From Bacillota bacterium (GTDB taxonomy: Bacteria > Bacillota > Clostridia > Acetivibrionales > DTU013): DNA of 15,681 bases. Shown here piece by piece: positions 6,265-12,779 of the stretch (the stretch's first letter is position 1; each line of letters begins with the position of its first letter). Location: assembly GCA_023435805.1 (NCBI GenBank), contig JAEZMC010000189.1, positions 1 to 15,681 of the forward strand, given 5' to 3'. The notes beneath the pieces are model-generated. The model saw nothing but the letters and a program-made list of their open reading frames with translations, was not told where the DNA came from and ran no database searches. A program made the position numbers and the translations under genes.

Positions 6265-8659
6265 AGCCCATTACGGCGGTCACTTCATTGACTGAGCCAG
6301 GTGGCTGCGGTGGTATCGGACCGTTCAGCGCCATTCCGTTTAATTTCAGACTAAGGATTCCTTTTTCAATACCCGTCGGGTTTTCCACCGTTATATGGTA
6401 GACTGCATCCCGCCATATACGGGAAACATAAAACTGCTTCCACCCGGACGGAATACAGGGATCGATGGTCAAACCGTCATAGCCGGGTCTGATTCCAAGA
6501 ATATAATGGGTGGTGGCAAAATATGCCCAGCCCGCACTGCCGGTCAGCCAGGGATGCCGTGCCCGGCCGAAGGCGCTGTGATCCCGGCCCATAATAAATT
6601 GGCAGTAGCTGTAGGGCTCCGATTGTCGTATTTCAATTCTGTCGTTCTGATTATAAGGAAGAAGTGCGTCGTAATATTTCATCGCTCTGCTGCCTCTCCC
6701 GATCCGGCATTCGGCTACCCATGCCCATGGATTGGGGTGGCTGAAGATGGCCCCGTTTTCCTTGATGCCCTTGTATACTCTGGTCACAAACCCGATATCG
6801 TCGTCGGGCTGGGAGAAGGATGGCCAGACCAGATGGAGGCCATATTCGGAGTAAAGATGGGCATCGACGGCATCCATGCAGCTGATGGCTCGCTCTTTGG
6901 AAGCGAAGCCCGATATGACAGCCCAGGTGTTGGATTCCAGATGCACCTTTCCCTCCGGGCTTTGCTGCGTACCGATTCTGTCACCCTTTGCTGTGATGCC
7001 CCTGATGTACCATTTGCCGTCCCAGAGAGTTTCTTCACAGGCTTTTGCCACTTTCTCCAACATTTCGGAATATTTTGCCGAATCGGCTTTTTTTCCGAGG
7101 AAGGAGGAGGCTTCTATGAATGCATTCAATGCCCAGTAGTGCAGGAACGATACCAGCGCGCTCTCACCGCCGCCCAGGTTCAGGCAGTCGTTCCAGTCGG
7201 CCCGGAGCCCCTTGCATATGCCGTTCGCGCCGGTCTGATCCGCTGAAAAGTCCAGTATCCGCTTCATATGCTCGTATACGGAAGCCTTACCGCCGTCTGC
7301 AAAGGTTACAGGAAGGTCAAAAAAGGCAGTATCCCCGGTTTCCTTTATGTATTCGCAAATGGAAGGCACCAGCCAGAGCGCATCATCGGAACAGGTATCC
7401 TTGAGGCCGTGTATGACATCCTTCAAATTGGGAGTGGGTACGACGGTTGGGGATTTGGACGGTAATATCGGCTGCTTGTCGGGATTGAACCAATCGGGAT
7501 CAAACAGATGGAGCCCATAACCCATGTTGGTTTGTCCCCGCAAAAGCTCGATCAGACGCTGACGGGTTTTATCCGGATTGGAATGGGGAACACACATGGC
7601 ATCCTGTGCCGTATCCCGGTAACCCAGTCCGGTCCTGCCCCCCACCTCTATAAATGATGCGAACCTTGACCATACCACGTTGGTTTCAGCCTGATAAAGC
7701 GTCCAGATATTAGTCATGGTGTCCAGGCCTTCATGCGGGGTGACGCATTGGAATGCGGAGAGCTTGCGGTCCCAATACCTACGAAGCTCTTGAAACGCCG
7801 CATCCGCATTTCGCAGATCGGAGTACTTTTCCCGTATTGCTCTGCCTGCGTCCCTGCGTCCCACTCCGAGCATATAAATGAAACGTACCTTCTGCCCCGG
7901 TGCAAGGGTAAATCTTTTATGCAGCGAAGCACAGTGGTTCCCGCCCAGCTCCGTACTGTTACTGCAGCTGCCGCGCTCCACCGCGACGGGGTTATTCTCC
8001 GTCCTGTAGCTCCCGAGGAAGGTATCCCTTACACAGTCATAGCTGTCCGGTTCAAAGCTGGAGGTAAAATAATGGTAGCCTTCCGTGTCATAGTAAAGAT
8101 CATATTCAATAATACCGTCAAGATAGCTTGAGCCGCTTGAATAAAGGCTCATCTGAAGATTCTGGTTGTCGATTTCGATATGCTCAAATGAAAATTCCAG
8201 ATAAGAAAATGCACTGATATTTCTCGGTTTGTCGCTTTCGTTGCAAATTTCCACATCCAGCAGCTCCACATCGTCCTGCAGCGGAATATACATCAGCTGT
8301 GTCGCAGAAATACCGCCGTATCTGCTTATAAATCTGGAATAGGAAAGCCCATGCCGGCATTGGTATTCGGCACTGTCAAGACTCTTTCCGACAGGCTGCC
8401 ACGATATGGACCAGTAATCGCCCGAGTCGTCATCCCGCAGGTACACATAATGGCCGGGCCTGTCAAGGGGAACCCCATTCTGTCTGAAGCGTGTAATCCG
8501 GTGATACTGGGAGGATTTATAGAAGCTGTAGCCGCCTGCATTATGCGATATGACGGTACAAAGGTCCCTGACGCCGAGATAGTTGGTCCAGGAAACGGGA
8601 ATGTCCGGCCTTTCAATGACGTATTCTCTTGATTCGTTGTCAAAATAGCCGTACCTCAT
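6263..8659 (-). CDS. chbP: N,N'-diacetylchitobiose phosphorylase (GH94)
   Basis: The enzyme splits N,N'-diacetylchitobiose with inorganic phosphate into GlcNAc-1-phosphate and GlcNAc in the cytoplasm. The sequence matches, over nearly its whole length, what I remember of Vibrio ChbP (about 801 aa; here 798): MRYGYFDNESREYVI at the start, WTNYLG, CTVISHNAGGYSFY, DRPGHYVYLRDDDSGDYWSI, WSRFASFIEVGGRTGLGYRDT (329-350) and GPIPPQ near the end. The general acid should be Asp491 in ADWND (487-491); Arg342 and Asp349 lie in the substrate-binding stretch. GAIFSHPNPWAWVAE and EPYSYCQFIMGRDH are further GH94 signatures. The start is ATG 8659: AAAGGAG lies 8 bases upstream and the protein begins as the family does; an upstream in-frame ATG at 8689 lacks such a site. 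There is no export signal. Cellobiose phosphorylase is the next-best reading but fits the motifs less well. Confidence 0.93.
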   Translation of the reverse strand: MRYGYFDNESREYVIERPDIPVSWTNYLGVRDLCTVISHNAGGYSFYKSSQYHRITRFRQNGVPLDRPGHYVYLRDDDSGDYWSISWQPVGKSLDSAEYQCRHGLSYSRFISRYGGISATQLMYIPLQDDVELLDVEICNESDKPRNISAFSYLEFSFEHIEIDNQNLQMSLYSSGSSYLDGIIEYDLYYDTEGYHYFTSSFEPDSYDCVRDTFLGSYRTENNPVAVERGSCSNSTELGGNHCASLHKRFTLAPGQKVRFIYMLGVGRRDAGRAIREKYSDLRNADAAFQELRRYWDRKLSAFQCVTPHEGLDTMTNIWTLYQAETNVVWSRFASFIEVGGRTGLGYRDTAQDAMCVPHSNPDKTRQRLIELLRGQTNMGYGLHLFDPDWFNPDKQPILPSKSPTVVPTPNLKDVIHGLKDTCSDDALWLVPSICEYIKETGDTAFFDLPVTFADGGKASVYEHMKRILDFSADQTGANGICKGLRADWNDCLNLGGGESALVSFLHYWALNAFIEASSFLGKKADSAKYSEMLEKVAKACEETLWDGKWYIRGITAKGDRIGTQQSPEGKVHLESNTWAVISGFASKERAISCMDAVDAHLYSEYGLHLVWPSFSQPDDDIGFVTRVYKGIKENGAIFSHPNPWAWVAECRIGRGSRAMKYYDALLPYNQNDRIEIRQSEPYSYCQFIMGRDHSAFGRARHPWLTGSAGWAYFATTHYILGIRPGYDGLTIDPCIPSGWKQFYVSRIWRDAVYHITVENPTGIEKGILSLKLNGMALNGPIPPQPPGSVNEVTAVMG

Positions 8660-8728
8660 AGAATGCTCTCCTTTAATAAATAAGCTCATGATTTCATGGT
8701 TTAAATCCGTGCCGGAATCCTACCTAGA

Positions 8729-8806
8729 ATTATATTATCGCCTCATCCGTATTTGTACTGGTCTACCTTGTCATTCCTTGTATAATTTTGGTTGAATACA
8801 GTACAA
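8729..8806 (-). promoter_or_regulatory. Upstream region of chbP with 8-bp inverted repeat and candidate promoters
   Basis: TTGTACTG (8753-8760) and CAGTACAA (8799-8806) are perfect inverted repeats 38 bases apart. On the minus strand two weak promoter readings overlap them: TTGTAC (8806-8801) with TATACA (8784-8779) at spacing 16, and a TATAAT at 8734-8729 whose -35 zone falls on the other arm. The arms could be operator half-sites; the promoter choice is uncertain. Confidence 0.45.
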
Positions 8807-8867
8807 TTCGAAGGCTGCGGAACGGTTTGCCGGTCGGAGGTCAGGCGGCTGTCAGGATATAGGCCCT

Positions 8868-9344
8868 TTATACGGAGTAGATATGGGCGTCCATGCCGTC
8901 CGGGGTGATTTCCAGAAGCGCATAGGTCAGTCCGTGAAGGGATCTCGGCCTGTAAAGGCAGCCCGGATTGATCAGCAGGATACCATCCCGTTGCTCGACA
9001 AGGGGTACATGGGTATGGCCGAATGCGGCAACCTCCGCCTCCATCCGACGCGCCTGTGCAATAAGGGGTGCAAGGCTGCGGCCTACGTTGTATCCATGCC
9101 CATGGGTAAGGAATATCCTTTTGCCCTCCAGCTGCAGTATTTTTTCCGGAGAGCAAGCGGACGACCTGTCATTGTTTCCCTGCACAGCTTCTGTCAGGAG
9201 CAGGGGGAAGGCTTTCCGGGCTATATCCATATCGGTGCCGTAATCACCCAGATGGACTGCATAAACAATATCACGGTGGCGTTCCAATACGGACAGTATT
9301 TTTTCGGTATGTCCATGAGAATCAGACAGCAGCAAAATTTTCAT
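8868..9344 (-). CDS. YfcE/MJ0936-type metallophosphoesterase
   Basis: The product (158 aa) belongs to the small calcineurin-like phosphodiesterases that hydrolyse phosphodiester bonds using two metal ions; the natural substrate is usually unknown. All metal-binding blocks are present in order: DSHG (Asp8, His10), GD (Asp34), GNND (56-59), HGHG (81-84) and GHTH (109-112). The start is ATG 9344: GGAG is 6 bases upstream and the protein then begins MKILLLSDSHG, as the family does; the longer frame from 9380 adds residues not expected in the family. It is 209 bases upstream of chbP on the same strand with no clear terminator, so read-through is possible. A functional link to chitobiose use is not evident. 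A TATAAT on the minus strand at 9397-9392 may belong to its promoter. Confidence 0.93.
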   Translation of the reverse strand: MKILLLSDSHGHTEKILSVLERHRDIVYAVHLGDYGTDMDIARKAFPLLLTEAVQGNNDRSSACSPEKILQLEGKRIFLTHGHGYNVGRSLAPLIAQARRMEAEVAAFGHTHVPLVEQRDGILLINPGCLYRPRSLHGLTYALLEITPDGMDAHIYSV

Positions 9345-9428
9345 ATCATTCTCCGGTATGAATGAAGGAAACCGTTTCATACGACTTATTTATTATATAT
9401 CAAAACAGTTACTTATTAAACAACCTAC

Positions 9429-9457
9429 TTACCCGGCACACAACCTTGTGATATAAT
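9429..9457 (+). promoter_or_regulatory. Possible promoter for the SagB-like gene
   Basis: A perfect TATAAT at 9452-9457 is preceded, 17 bases upstream, by TTACCC (9429-9434), a poor -35. It lies about 97 bases before the SagB-like start in the divergent gap. An upstream activator or a different sigma factor may be needed, or the match is chance. Confidence 0.4.
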
Positions 9458-9553
9458 ATGCCATAAACAAAGGGACAGTTATATGGATACAATGGTCTCT
9501 CTTGGGAAATTTACAAATAAAATCAGGTAAATATCCGGAAAGGAAGCGGATAA

Positions 9554-10303
9554 ATGAATATTGCACAGGAGTTCATGGAAAAGACAAAATACAAGTACCT
9601 GGGAGAGTCCGGACAATCGCACGGGCAGCCGCAGCCGCCGCTGGAAGCGGAATATGATCTGCTCAAGCCCAAAATCAACCTGCCGGCTCCGTCGGAGCTG
9701 CAGCTTGGCGACAGGTCACTGCTAGGGTTGATCAATGAAAGAAGGACATTGCGACAGTATTCAGACACTCCATTGTCTCTTGAGGAGCTGTCCTACCTGC
9801 TCTGGTGCACGCAGGGTGTACGGAGGGAAAAGCCCGGAGTGGCTACGTTGAGATCCGTCCCCTCAGCAGGAGCGCGTCACGCGTTTGAGACCTACCTCCT
9901 GGTAAACAAGGTGGATGGCCTGAAGCAAGGATTATACAGGTTTCTGGCATTGGAGCACAAGCTGATCGAGGTGAATCTGGAGCCGGGAATTGTGGAACAA
10001 ACCGTTGCGGGTTGCCTGGGTCAGGGCTTTGTGGGAAGCAGCGCGGTGACATTCATATGGGTTGCGGAGGTTGAGCGGATGATATGGCGGTATGACTTAA
10101 GGGGCTACCGTTATCTGCACCTGGACGCGGGGCATGTCTGCCAGAATCTCTATCTGGCGTCAGAATCCATCGGCTGCGGAACCTGTGCCATTGCCGCTTT
10201 CGATGATGATGAGATCAACCGGGTAGTCGGCGCGGATGGAGTGAACCGGTTTGTGATTTATATTGGTACGGCAGGAAAGAAGCCGCAGAAAGAGAACACC
10301 TGA
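9554..10303 (+). CDS. SagB/ThcOx-type nitroreductase-fold dehydrogenase, stand-alone
   Basis: The product (249 aa) belongs to the FMN-binding SagB/ThcOx branch of the nitroreductase superfamily. Visible landmarks are NERRTLRQYS (61-70) with the FMN-phosphate-binding arginines, SLEELSYLLWCTQGVR (75-90), a SVPSAGARHAFE segment (101-112) typical of the SagB group, LHLDAGHVCQNLYLASESIGCGTCAI (188-213), and a C-terminal GTAGKK. In toxin and thiazole clusters such enzymes oxidise azolines to azoles. Here no cyclodehydratase, precursor peptide or exporter is nearby, so that role is not supported; many stand-alone members have no known substrate. The start ATG is preceded by GGAAAGGAAGCGG. It is transcribed divergently from the phosphodiesterase and followed after 226 bases by the VOC-fold gene, which seems to have its own promoter. 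Confidence 0.88.
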   Translation: MNIAQEFMEKTKYKYLGESGQSHGQPQPPLEAEYDLLKPKINLPAPSELQLGDRSLLGLINERRTLRQYSDTPLSLEELSYLLWCTQGVRREKPGVATLRSVPSAGARHAFETYLLVNKVDGLKQGLYRFLALEHKLIEVNLEPGIVEQTVAGCLGQGFVGSSAVTFIWVAEVERMIWRYDLRGYRYLHLDAGHVCQNLYLASESIGCGTCAIAAFDDDEINRVVGADGVNRFVIYIGTAGKKPQKENT

Positions 10304-10352
10304 TTTGCCGGACAGCCAATAGACAAGCAATGTCCAAAGACTGCATGATACG

Positions 10353-10429
10353 TCCATGCCAGGCGCATGGATATGGCGTGACGGTATAAGGGAAGGGGAC
10401 GTTTCTGCTAAGCCATGACCGGGAAACGT
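10353..10429 (+). other. Two stem-loops between the SagB-like and VOC genes
   Basis: TCCATGC (10353-10359) pairs with GCATGGA (10365-10371) around a 5-base loop. ACGTTTC (10399-10405) pairs with GAAACGT (10423-10429) around a 17-base loop. Neither is followed by a T run. They may act as weak terminators or RNA ends after the SagB-like gene; the function is unknown. Confidence 0.4.
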
Positions 10430-10454
10430 TTGTGAAATGCACGGATAGATGTGG

Positions 10455-10484
10455 TTGGACTATTTCGATAGGGGTAATTATACT
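10455..10484 (+). promoter_or_regulatory. Probable promoter for the VOC-fold gene
   Basis: TTGGAC (10455-10460) and TATACT (10479-10484) are separated by 18 bases and lie 45 bases before the chosen start codon at 10530. Confidence 0.6.
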
Positions 10485-10529
10485 CTGGAATCGAGTATTT
10501 AGCGATAATCAGTAAAGGAGATGAGGCAA

Positions 10530-10967
10530 ATGTCGCTTGGTATTTATCTTTACTTTAACGGAAACTGCCGTGAAGCGGTAGAATCTTATGCAAAGATTTT
10601 CGGAGTGGAAACCCCCCGCATCATGACCTTTGGTGAATCACCGGACAATCCGCAGTACCCATTGCCTGACCATGTGAAGGATTTGGTCATGCATGCGGTG
10701 CTGACTATTGAAGGCGTCAAAATCATGTTTTCTGATACCTTCCCGGATTATCCTCTTCCGGTTGGCAAAAATACCAGACTCGTCATCACCAGCACGGATG
10801 AGACAAAAATAAGATCCTGGTTCGAGCAGTTAAAAGAAGGCGGTACGGTAGATATGGAGCTTCAGAAAACCTTCTGGTCTCCATGCTACGGTGAAGCGAC
10901 GGACAAGTTCGGGATCGGATGGCAGTTGAGCCTGGACGGCGGTGAAATGGCTGGTATGCCGCAATAA
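10530..10967 (+). CDS. PhnB-like VOC/glyoxalase-fold protein
   Basis: The product (145 aa) resembles the PhnB/3-demethylubiquinone-type branch of the vicinal oxygen chelate fold: SLGIYLYFNGNCREAVESYAKIFG (2-25) is the usual first beta-alpha unit, followed by HAVLTIEGVKIMFSD (55-69) and a C-terminal WSPCYGEATDKFGIGWQL (116-133). These proteins often bind metals or small ligands; most have no defined reaction, and some relatives confer resistance. Nothing here shows the substrate. The start is ATG 10530 with AGGAG at 10516-10520, 9 bases upstream; an in-frame ATG at 10521 directly abuts that site and is unlikely. It has its own candidate promoter and is closed by a terminator that faces the GH4 gene. 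Confidence 0.88.
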   Translation: MSLGIYLYFNGNCREAVESYAKIFGVETPRIMTFGESPDNPQYPLPDHVKDLVMHAVLTIEGVKIMFSDTFPDYPLPVGKNTRLVITSTDETKIRSWFEQLKEGGTVDMELQKTFWSPCYGEATDKFGIGWQLSLDGGEMAGMPQ

Positions 10968-10991
10968 CTCATAGGGAGATATAAGCCTGCT

Positions 10992-11040
10992 AAAAAAGGA
11001 TCTGGAGCATACCCGAGGGATGTTTCCAAATCCTTTTCGT
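10992..11040. terminator. Bidirectional terminator between the VOC-fold and GH4 genes
   Basis: AAAAGGAT (10994-11001) pairs with ATCCTTTT (11030-11037). The inner stem GGAGCAT pairs with ATGTTTCC, with one bulge and a G-T pair. On the plus strand the stem ends in TTTTCGTTT. On the minus strand it ends in six T, which suits the GH4 gene ending at 11072. It is placed between two convergent genes. Confidence 0.8.
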
Positions 11041-11071
11041 TTCTGTCAGGGCAAAATCCCTCCATACGTTT

Positions 11072-12460
11072 CTACCAGCCGGGCAGGTATTTTCTTGTGT
11101 TTTCCAGCATTTCATCAAACAGCCTTTTTGCGGAATCAATATCAATGGTTACAAGCGGATCATTGATAAAGGCTCTGAAGGCCATTTCCTTATCCCGGTT
11201 CAGCGCTGCGCGCATAATGGTTTCCTGGTTCAGCACCTGCCGCATGACCAGACTCTGTATATCATCCGGCAGTCCGCCGGCAAATACGGGACGTACACTG
11301 TCCCTCGAAAAAACGGCAATGGTTTCCACTACTGCACCGGCGGGGATACCTTCCATCTGCCCCCTGCTTGGAATATTGACATTGGTAATGAAGTCGCCCA
11401 GCCCCAGCAGCGCTTTGATCTGGCGGATGCCTTCCTCGCCGGATTTCTTCAGAACGACTTCTTCCTTGCCGCTCACCAGCAGCCTGCTTTTCTCTTTGGA
11501 GGCCTTCTGCTGCTCTATTCTCCAGCTGACAGGCGTAAGCTGGAATTTCCATGCTCTGACCGTTTCAGGGTCCTTCAGATACCAGGGCGGAAGGAACTCT
11601 GCCAGATGCCGGTCGCCTGCCGCCGCAGCCAGGCCGTACCTTTTGAACAAATCAAATTTGACACGGTTGGCGGAAGCAAAAAAGCTGTTCATCCAATGAT
11701 CCTTTTCACCTTCGTCAAAGCCGTTTTCGTAATATTTATCCACAAACTTTTTATAAAGGGCCATCAGATCCAACCCTCTGTAAGAGGCTCGATCAATCCA
11801 GGTAAAATGATTGATGCCCAGCACGTTTACGCGGATATCCTCTCTGGCGGCACCTTCGATGCCTTCCATGTCCTTAAGCATTTTGACAAACAGCTCCTGC
11901 GTGCCGAATACTTCATGACAGCAGCCGAAAGCCTTGATTTGTGGGAATACCTCATATAGTGTCCTGACGCAGATCGTCATGGGGTTGGTGTAATTGATGA
12001 CCCATGCATCAGGACAGCATTCTTTTATGGCGCGGGCTATCGTTTCATACATGGGCACCGTTCTGAGCGCCCTCATCAAGCCGCCGGGGCCTGCCGTATC
12101 GCCAACGGACTGATAAATGCCGTATTTTTCAGGCGCATGAACGTCGGATGCCATCTCCTCAAAGGTGCCCGGCAAAATGGATATCACCACGAGGTCGGCG
12201 CCGTTCAGCGCCTCTTCCAGCGTATGCACCGCTTTATATTCCCATTTGCTCTTTACATCGGAACGGGACGACAGTCTGTTGCCGATGATTTCATTATCGT
12301 GAGCGGCTTCAAAATCTATATCATACAGGAAGACACTTCCCGAAAGCTGCTCCTCGACGGCCAGATCCGCCATCAGCCCTCTGGCCCAGCCTCTTGATCC
12401 TCCGCCGACATAGGCCAGCTTTAAATCCCTTACAGAATCTCCGGTATACTGCCTCATCAT
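11072..12460 (-). CDS. GH4 family glycosidase, LplD-like (candidate alpha-galacturonidase)
   Basis: The product (462 aa) is a family 4 glycoside hydrolase, which uses NAD+, a divalent metal and an oxidation-elimination mechanism in the cytoplasm. Seen in order: nucleotide-binding YVGGGS (17-22) after a short beta strand, ISILPG (93-98), the NYTNPM block (156-161), the metal ligands in GCCHEVFG (179-186), GINHFTWI (215-222) and GDRHLAEFLPPWYL (282-295). The blocks QSVGDTAGPGG, DIRVNVLGINHFTWI and GDRHLAEFLP closely match my memory of Bacillus subtilis LplD, reported as an alpha-galacturonidase. The exact substrate cannot be read here and another uronide or glycoside is possible. The start is ATG 12460: AAAAGGAG lies 6 bases upstream; the in-frame ATG at 12466 is too close to that site, and the residues encoded upstream from 12517 are not expected. 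The gene is divergent from araC, which probably regulates it. Confidence 0.9.
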   Translation of the reverse strand: MMRQYTGDSVRDLKLAYVGGGSRGWARGLMADLAVEEQLSGSVFLYDIDFEAAHDNEIIGNRLSSRSDVKSKWEYKAVHTLEEALNGADLVVISILPGTFEEMASDVHAPEKYGIYQSVGDTAGPGGLMRALRTVPMYETIARAIKECCPDAWVINYTNPMTICVRTLYEVFPQIKAFGCCHEVFGTQELFVKMLKDMEGIEGAAREDIRVNVLGINHFTWIDRASYRGLDLMALYKKFVDKYYENGFDEGEKDHWMNSFFASANRVKFDLFKRYGLAAAAGDRHLAEFLPPWYLKDPETVRAWKFQLTPVSWRIEQQKASKEKSRLLVSGKEEVVLKKSGEEGIRQIKALLGLGDFITNVNIPSRGQMEGIPAGAVVETIAVFSRDSVRPVFAGGLPDDIQSLVMRQVLNQETIMRAALNRDKEMAFRAFINDPLVTIDIDSAKRLFDEMLENTRKYLPGW

Positions 12461-12549
12461 ATGCATCTCCTTTTCATGCAGACTTTGTACTGAATAACGT
12501 TGGCTCCAGTTGAACATTTACGTGTAAGGACCTTCGGCAGGTGAGTCTT

Positions 12550-12637
12550 AATCCGCCCATAGTCCGCCTTAAGTCCGATTTAAGTCCGCCTTAATCCGCC
12601 CTTAAGTCCGATTTACGTCCGATTTACGTCCGCCCCG
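12550..12637. repeat. Array of eight 11-bp degenerate repeats upstream of the GH4 gene
   Basis: The repeat consensus on the plus strand is (A/C)GTCCG(C/A)(C/T)TTA. The units at 12561, 12572, 12583, 12594, 12605 and 12616 are full, with a degenerate unit on each side (12550 and 12627). TCCG cores begin at 12552, 12563, 12574, 12585, 12595, 12607, 12618 and 12629. That is seven steps averaging exactly 11 bases. The array is not coding. If GH4 transcription begins near 12641 (inferred from the -10), the array would be transcribed as the first 90 or so bases of the leader, with CGGA cores in the RNA. Together with the inverted repeat at 12648-12747 it accounts for most of the 319-base gene-free stretch 12461-12779. 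Confidence 0.93.
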
Positions 12638-12647
12638 CCTTATTTTT

Positions 12648-12747
12648 ATCATATAGCAAATTAATTCGAAAAACAGCACATAATTTGTTAAATGCATGCA
12701 ATTTTCAACATATTTTGATTTACGAACGGTACCATTTGCTATATGAT
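12648..12747. promoter_or_regulatory. Divergent GH4/araC promoter region with perfect 14-bp inverted repeat
   Basis: ATCATATAGCAAAT (12648-12661) is the exact reverse complement of ATTTGCTATATGAT (12734-12747). Each arm ends in TATGAT, a good -10, reading outward toward the GH4 gene (minus) and araC (plus). On the plus side a -35-like TTTACG (12719-12724) lies 17 bases from TATGAT. On the minus side no good -35 exists, which suggests activator dependence. The palindrome TGCATGCA (12693-12700) lies within one base of the symmetry centre. Control of both genes by the AraC protein is the simplest reading but is inferred. Confidence 0.7.
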
Positions 12748-12779
12748 TTTGGTAATACCCGATGGAGAGGGGGAATTAT

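Noticed and set aside
6395..7246. Long open frame (283 codons) on the plus strand opposite chbP
   Set aside because: It lies wholly inside the well-supported GH94 gene, has no ribosome binding site or recognisable domain, and its cysteine- and proline-rich product is typical of an antisense shadow.
8743..9156. Open frame on the minus strand in another phase within the phosphodiesterase and its downstream gap
   Set aside because: The phosphodiesterase frame has all five metal-binding motifs; this one has none.
10421..10434. Catabolite-repression (cre) operator around GAAACGTTT
   Set aside because: Only the core resembles the consensus; the outer TG and CA positions do not match.
9554..10967. 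Thiazole/oxazole-modified peptide cluster built around the SagB-like protein
   Set aside because: No YcaO cyclodehydratase, no short Cys/Ser/Thr-rich precursor and no exporter were found in the window.
12550..12637. CRISPR array
   Set aside because: Units are 11 bases long, directly adjacent and degenerate with no spacers, and there are no cas genes.
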